Assembly (NCBI GenBank): GCA_035591015.1
Contig: JAXIUW010233619.1
Coordinates: forward strand, 1 to 10,163
Reading direction: 5' to 3'
Length of the DNA stretch: 10,163 bases
Source: Cephalothrix simula
Taxonomy: Eukaryota; Nemertea; Palaeonemertea; Archinemertea; Cephalotrichidae
Shown here: positions 7,308-10,163 of the stretch, in pieces
Numbering within the stretch: position 1 is the first letter of the stretch
Layout: each line of letters starts with the position of its first letter
Made by a program: the position numbers and the translations under genes
Notes under the pieces: generated by a model
Databases searched by the model: none
The model's input: only the letters and a program-made list of their open reading frames with translations
Told to the model about the DNA's origin: nothing

Positions 7308-7368
7308 AGTCAGGTTCAAAGATTTTTGTCAATAATCATATGAGAAAAGTGATTCAGTAAAAGTCAGG
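7284..7368. repeat. direct repeat of the exon 7 tail
   Basis: The last codons, stop and next bases of exon 7 (7284-7314, CATATGAGAAAGGTGACCCA and on) recur at 7337-7368 with three substitutions and one added base. The second copy lies in the 3' UTR and still reads M-R-K-V-I-Q-stop. The duplicated unit is about 53 bases. Confidence 0.75.
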
Positions 7369-7395
7369 GAAGTTTTATTTAACTTTTAGACTTTT

Positions 7396-7401
7396 AATAA
7401 A
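7396..7401 (+). promoter_or_regulatory. polyadenylation hexamer after exon 7
   Basis: An AATAAA lies 89 bases after the exon 7 stop and about 140 bases before exon 8. This is a suitable position for a terminal-exon poly(A) signal. Confidence 0.45.
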
Positions 7402-7461
7402 TTGTATCCTTTTATCTAAATTCACAAGTTCGAAGAAGAAGAAGAATGACATCCGTAATTT

Positions 7462-7487
7462 CACCTCATTGGAATCTGTTTTTACTT
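7462..7487 (+). promoter_or_regulatory. conserved intronic block before exon 8
   Basis: CACCTCATTGGAATCTGTTT TTACTT lies 57 bases upstream of exon 8. It keeps most bases of the blocks before exons 5 and 6, although exon 8 is considerably diverged from them. Confidence 0.3.
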
Positions 7488-7518
7488 GATAATGCATCGT
7501 TAATGCTATTGTTTTTAA

Positions 7519-7740
<222 letters not shown>

Positions 7741-7856
7741 ATTAAAAAAAATTGAAACCTACATAATTTAAATAAGACAATTTGAAACTTACTTCATTAT
7801 AGTCATCTTTAGTGGTTTTACTTGTTAGGAATTAAATAAGTTAACGTCTTTATATT

Positions 7857-7880
7857 CAGTGCTTAAATATTTATTTGCAG
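7857..7880 (+). promoter_or_regulatory. two in-phase 3' splice sites for exon 9
   Basis: TTCAG ends at 7859 and TTTGCAG ends at 7880, 21 bases apart. Both leave the finger frame in phase 1. The first would add V/L-type and L-K-Y-L-F-A residues to the leader. The downstream site, with a closer match to the exons' usual short leader, is preferred. No stop lies between them. Confidence 0.45.
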
Positions 7881-8068
7881 AAGAAACTGGAAAAAAGAAA
7901 AAGAATAGTTGTCCATTGTGCTCCAAATCATTTCGTGCGGCTGCTGAATTAAAACGTCATATCCTCGTCCACACAGGCGAGAAGCCATTTAGATGTATAA
8001 CATGTCAAAAAACATTTAATCGCAAATACACCCTCAAAAAACATCAATTGTTAGTGCACAATATTTAA
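7881..8068 (+). CDS. alternative terminal exon 9: C2H2 zinc-finger pair
   Basis: The exon follows ATTTATTTGCAG at 7880 in phase 1 (AA, then GAA ACT GGA) and ends at TAA 8066-8068. It encodes about 62 residues: a basic leader E-T-G-K-K-K-K-N-S, finger 1 C-P-L-C ... H-I-L-V-H with helix A-A-A-E-L-K-R, linker TGEKPFR, finger 2 C-I-T-C ... H-Q-L-L-V-H with helix R-K-Y-T-L-K-K, and a two-residue tail N-I. With exon 1 it is one of two exons not starting with G: the junction codon would be NAA. The Lys-rich leader may add nonspecific DNA affinity or nuclear-localisation character. The Ala-rich finger-1 helix has few contact side chains. Confidence 0.87.
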
Positions 8069-8477
8069 TTATTATGAAATTGAAATTGTTATGGCTCATC
8101 CTCCTTTATTACATGTAAATCATAGATCAATCCTCTGGACTCTGAATGTTAATAACAGGGTGAAAAGGCTCTTTCTATTGAGAATTTTATTTGTGCTTCA
8201 CGAAATGAAAGTTATAAGTGTTGCACAAAGCAAATATCTGTGTAAGATTATTGGTTAGTAGTTAGAGGTGCGATTAAAAGGTAGCTACCATTATATAATA
8301 TTGTAAATAATATTTACTTGGTATTTGTTTTGTTCTTTTAAAAAATTGCACGATTAGGTTATTTGCAGGATAGATTTAAATATTTTGGTTTTGATACTAG
8401 CATAAAAAGAAAGGATACCATAATGAAAATTCATTAAATAAAAGTCCCAGTGTCCGTAGTATTCGTAAAGAAGGAAT
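8069..8477. other. exon 9 downstream sequence, no gene seen
   Basis: AT-rich sequence with no finger motif. An AATAAA at 8437-8442 is 369 bases past the exon 9 stop and is the only obvious poly(A) hexamer in this interval. Confidence 0.5.
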
Positions 8478-8577
8478 TATAAAATTATTTAAAACATTAC
8501 ACTATAAAATTATTTAAAACATTACACTATAAAATTATTTAAAACATTACACTATAAAATTATTTAAAACATTACAC
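8478..8577. repeat. perfect 25-bp minisatellite, four copies
   Basis: A 25-base unit, TATAAAATTATTTAAAACAT followed by TACAC, is repeated four times without a mismatch, giving exactly 100 bases. Complete homogeneity points to recent expansion and probable copy-number variation. It lies between exons 9 and 10. Confidence 0.95.
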
Positions 8578-8753
8578 TTGTCACCGAGATTCTGGGTTTC
8601 TTTATTAACCATGATACTAACCATATTCTGACATACGTATTCGATCATAGCTGTTCATCATGTTAGGTTGTGAATGATAAATACTGGATGACATTTAATT
8701 ATGACCATTTTCAATTATTAAAGCAGAAGGTAATAATGATAACTTCATTACAG

Positions 8754-8935
8754 GTCTCAAGATGCTTGGTTGTCCTACATGCTCTAAAACTTTTTTTACA
8801 AAGAGTGATTTAATTCGACATATTCGAGTACATACTGGTGAAAAACCTTTCCATTGTGACATCTGTGGAAGAAATTTTTCTTTAAAGGGAAACTTAAAAG
8901 CACATTGTTCTGCATTACATGGTATGCACCTGTAG
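8754..8935 (+). CDS. alternative terminal exon 10: C2H2 zinc-finger pair
   Basis: The exon follows AACTTCATTACAG at 8753 in phase 1 (GT, then CTC AAG ATG) and ends at TAG 8933-8935. It encodes about 60 residues, the shortest of the set: leader L-K-M-L-G, finger 1 C-P-T-C ... H-I-R-V-H with helix T-K-S-D-L-I-R, linker TGEKPFH, finger 2 C-D-I-C ... H-C-S-A-L-H with helix L-K-G-N-L-K-A, and the tail G-M-H-L. The G-R-N-F and H-C-S-A-L-H pattern relates it to exons 5, 6 and 8. The pyrimidine tract is weak (the preceding bases are A/T-rich). It is the last finger exon in the window. The array may continue beyond. Confidence 0.88.
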
Positions 8936-9948
8936 TTATATAATATTTGGCCCGTTGGTTTGGCTTGACAAGACTAGCACGTAAAGAGGTACGTAGTACT
9001 GTATTCTAATGCTGGGAGAAAGATCTGCTAACATACTAAAAAAACAACTCAGCACCCATGTTATTACGGACTTTCAAAGACTTTAGAATGTAGGGTTTTT
9101 TCAATCAATGTTACTGTGGAAACCACCATCTGAATTTGAGGAAAGTCTCTTGCTGTTAATTGGAGTCTAAAGAGTTATCCCACAAATATTCATATACAGT
9201 TGCAAGAGCTATTAGAACTCTCAATCTCATGATATCATAACCAAATTAATTTTTATGGCTTTTTGAGAAATATTTACTAGCAGTTCGAAGATTTAAGCAG
9301 ATCATTTATTGGTGTAAATGTATTTATTTGTCGTTGAGTCTAGATTGATTCCACATACCGGTATTGAGATATCCCGATCCAAGAATACATCAATGAATTC
9401 TTGCCCGATCTGATTGTATTTGAGATATCTCTCTGATACGCCTTAAATTATTTGTACACACCTATGTATATGTAATCTAGGAAAGGATATAGAAATTATA
9501 TCTGACGATTCCTTTACATTGTTTGATTTAAACGAGAAAAGGATATACATGTAGCATAAATAATTGTTAAGAAAATTGCTTTGCACGATTGTTTTGCAAG
9601 AGCATTTACGAATACTATACAAGAGCATTTACCAACGCAATTAATAAAAAAATCAATATACTTGAAACTAATGAAAAGAAAAATGTATGAGCTTCTGTTT
9701 CCACTTGTCTCTTTTCTAATACGAAGAAATCCTCTTAAATATGATTGCGAAAATTAGTATAAATGTGGAATAAAGTACCCTGACGAGTAAGGTGGTCATA
9801 TGCCATGTATATTTGGCATATTTACCCCTAACGACACTTGCAGGATAGTCCGCCAAATCGGGTTGTATTTTTTCGACTGCGGGAAATCGCGGTACTACTT
9901 CTAGACATTTAGGTTTTATTTGTGTGATGATTCGACGCGCTGGGTAAC
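8936..9948. other. downstream spacer of about 1 kb, no gene seen
   Basis: No finger exon, domain-coding ORF or clear transposon is visible. Small items seen are a direct repeat CAAGAGCATTTAC at 9597-9609 and 9620-9632, an 8-bp stem ATATGCCA/TGGCATAT at 9798-9805 and 9814-9821, and AATAAA at 9643-9648 and 9769-9774. The part from about 9780 may belong to the SINE-like unit that follows. Confidence 0.45.
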
Positions 9949-10021
9949 GGTGCGGATAGCTCAGTCGGTAGGGCGTTCGATCAGCAAACTGAGCGGTGTG
10001 GGTTCGAGCCTTACGATGGGA
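9949..10021 (+). mobile_element. tRNA-derived, SINE-like unit with pol III A and B boxes
   Basis: TAGCTCAGTCGG at 9957-9968 matches the A box and D arm of a tRNA gene. GGTTCGAGCC at 10001-10010 matches the B box exactly, at tRNA-like spacing. A D stem (GCTC/GGGC) and a T stem with two wobble pairs can be drawn. The acceptor arm (GTGCGGA against GATGGGA) does not pair and the anticodon arm is abnormal, so it is not a working tRNA. A tRNA-headed SINE or tRNA pseudogene fits best. The 3' end and any target duplication are not resolved. Confidence 0.6.
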
Positions 10022-10163
10022 AATTGTGTTTTTCTAAAATCGAACCATTTTTTATTCAAAGATCTTCAAATATAACAATACTACAGGTATATCAGATTAT
10101 ATATTGTTTTTCATCAATAGAATCTAGAAAAAAATATTGGAGACCGCTACAGTTTGAATGAAT
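10022..10163. other. AT-rich end of window
   Basis: Nothing recognisable is seen. It may include the body or tail of the SINE-like unit. Confidence 0.4.

Noticed and set aside
8478-8577. CRISPR array
   Set aside because: The 25-bp units are directly adjacent with no spacers, and the locus is eukaryotic in character.
9346-9370. Possible finger linker (CACATACCGGTATTGAG resembles H-T-G-x-E)
   Set aside because: There are no Cys pairs or finger helix on either side in any frame.
9443-9628. Minus-strand open frame in the last spacer
   Set aside because: Low-complexity translation without any domain or supporting signal.
9949-10021. Functional tRNA gene
   Set aside because: The acceptor stem does not pair and no normal anticodon stem can be drawn, although the A and B boxes match.

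Overview
The window looks like intronic and 3'-terminal sequence of an animal nuclear gene. It is AT-rich and full of small non-autonomous transposons, and its coding pieces are short islands. Each island begins at an intron-type 3' splice site (pyrimidine-rich tract plus CAG or TAG) and ends at its own stop codon. I see no bacterial operon, ribosome binding site or long ORF. An arthropod, possibly a chelicerate, is a guess from the gene architecture only.

All convincing genes are on the + strand. They are ten C2H2 zinc-finger exons, at 1202-1530, 3253-3467, 4400-4608, 4844-5043, 5139-5332, 5941-6131, 7111-7307, 7544-7740, 7881-8068 and 8754-8935. Nine encode two fingers, a short tail and a stop; the first encodes two intact fingers and a wrecked third. 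Every acceptor is in phase 1: two bases, then the reading frame. Eight of the ten exons begin with G plus one base, so a shared upstream exon ending in G would give Gly at the junction. None of the stretches between them encodes a BTB or other domain. This is the layout of alternative 3'-terminal exons of a BTB-C2H2 regulator such as insect lola, where a constant N-terminus is joined to one of many finger pairs. The constant exons are not in the window, so this assignment is an inference.

Region by region: 1-1200 is intron-like with a possible decayed exon near 220. Positions 1202-2718 hold exon 1 followed by two inverted-repeat transposons. Positions 3253-4608 hold the paralogous exons 2 and 3, separated by a 212-bp near-perfect palindrome. 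Positions 4844-6402 hold exons 4, 5 and 6; a tandem duplication of 4951-5736 into 5737-6402 made exon 6 from exon 5 and left a dead half-copy of exon 4. Positions 7111-8068 hold exons 7, 8 and 9. Exon 10 is at 8754-8935, after a perfect 4 x 25-bp satellite. The last kilobase has no exon and ends in a tRNA-derived, SINE-like pol III unit near 9949-10021.

The exons would act as interchangeable DNA-binding cassettes. The helix residues expected to contact DNA differ from exon to exon, while scaffold, linker and splice phase are kept. Exon duplication, exon decay and transposon insertion can all be seen in one array.
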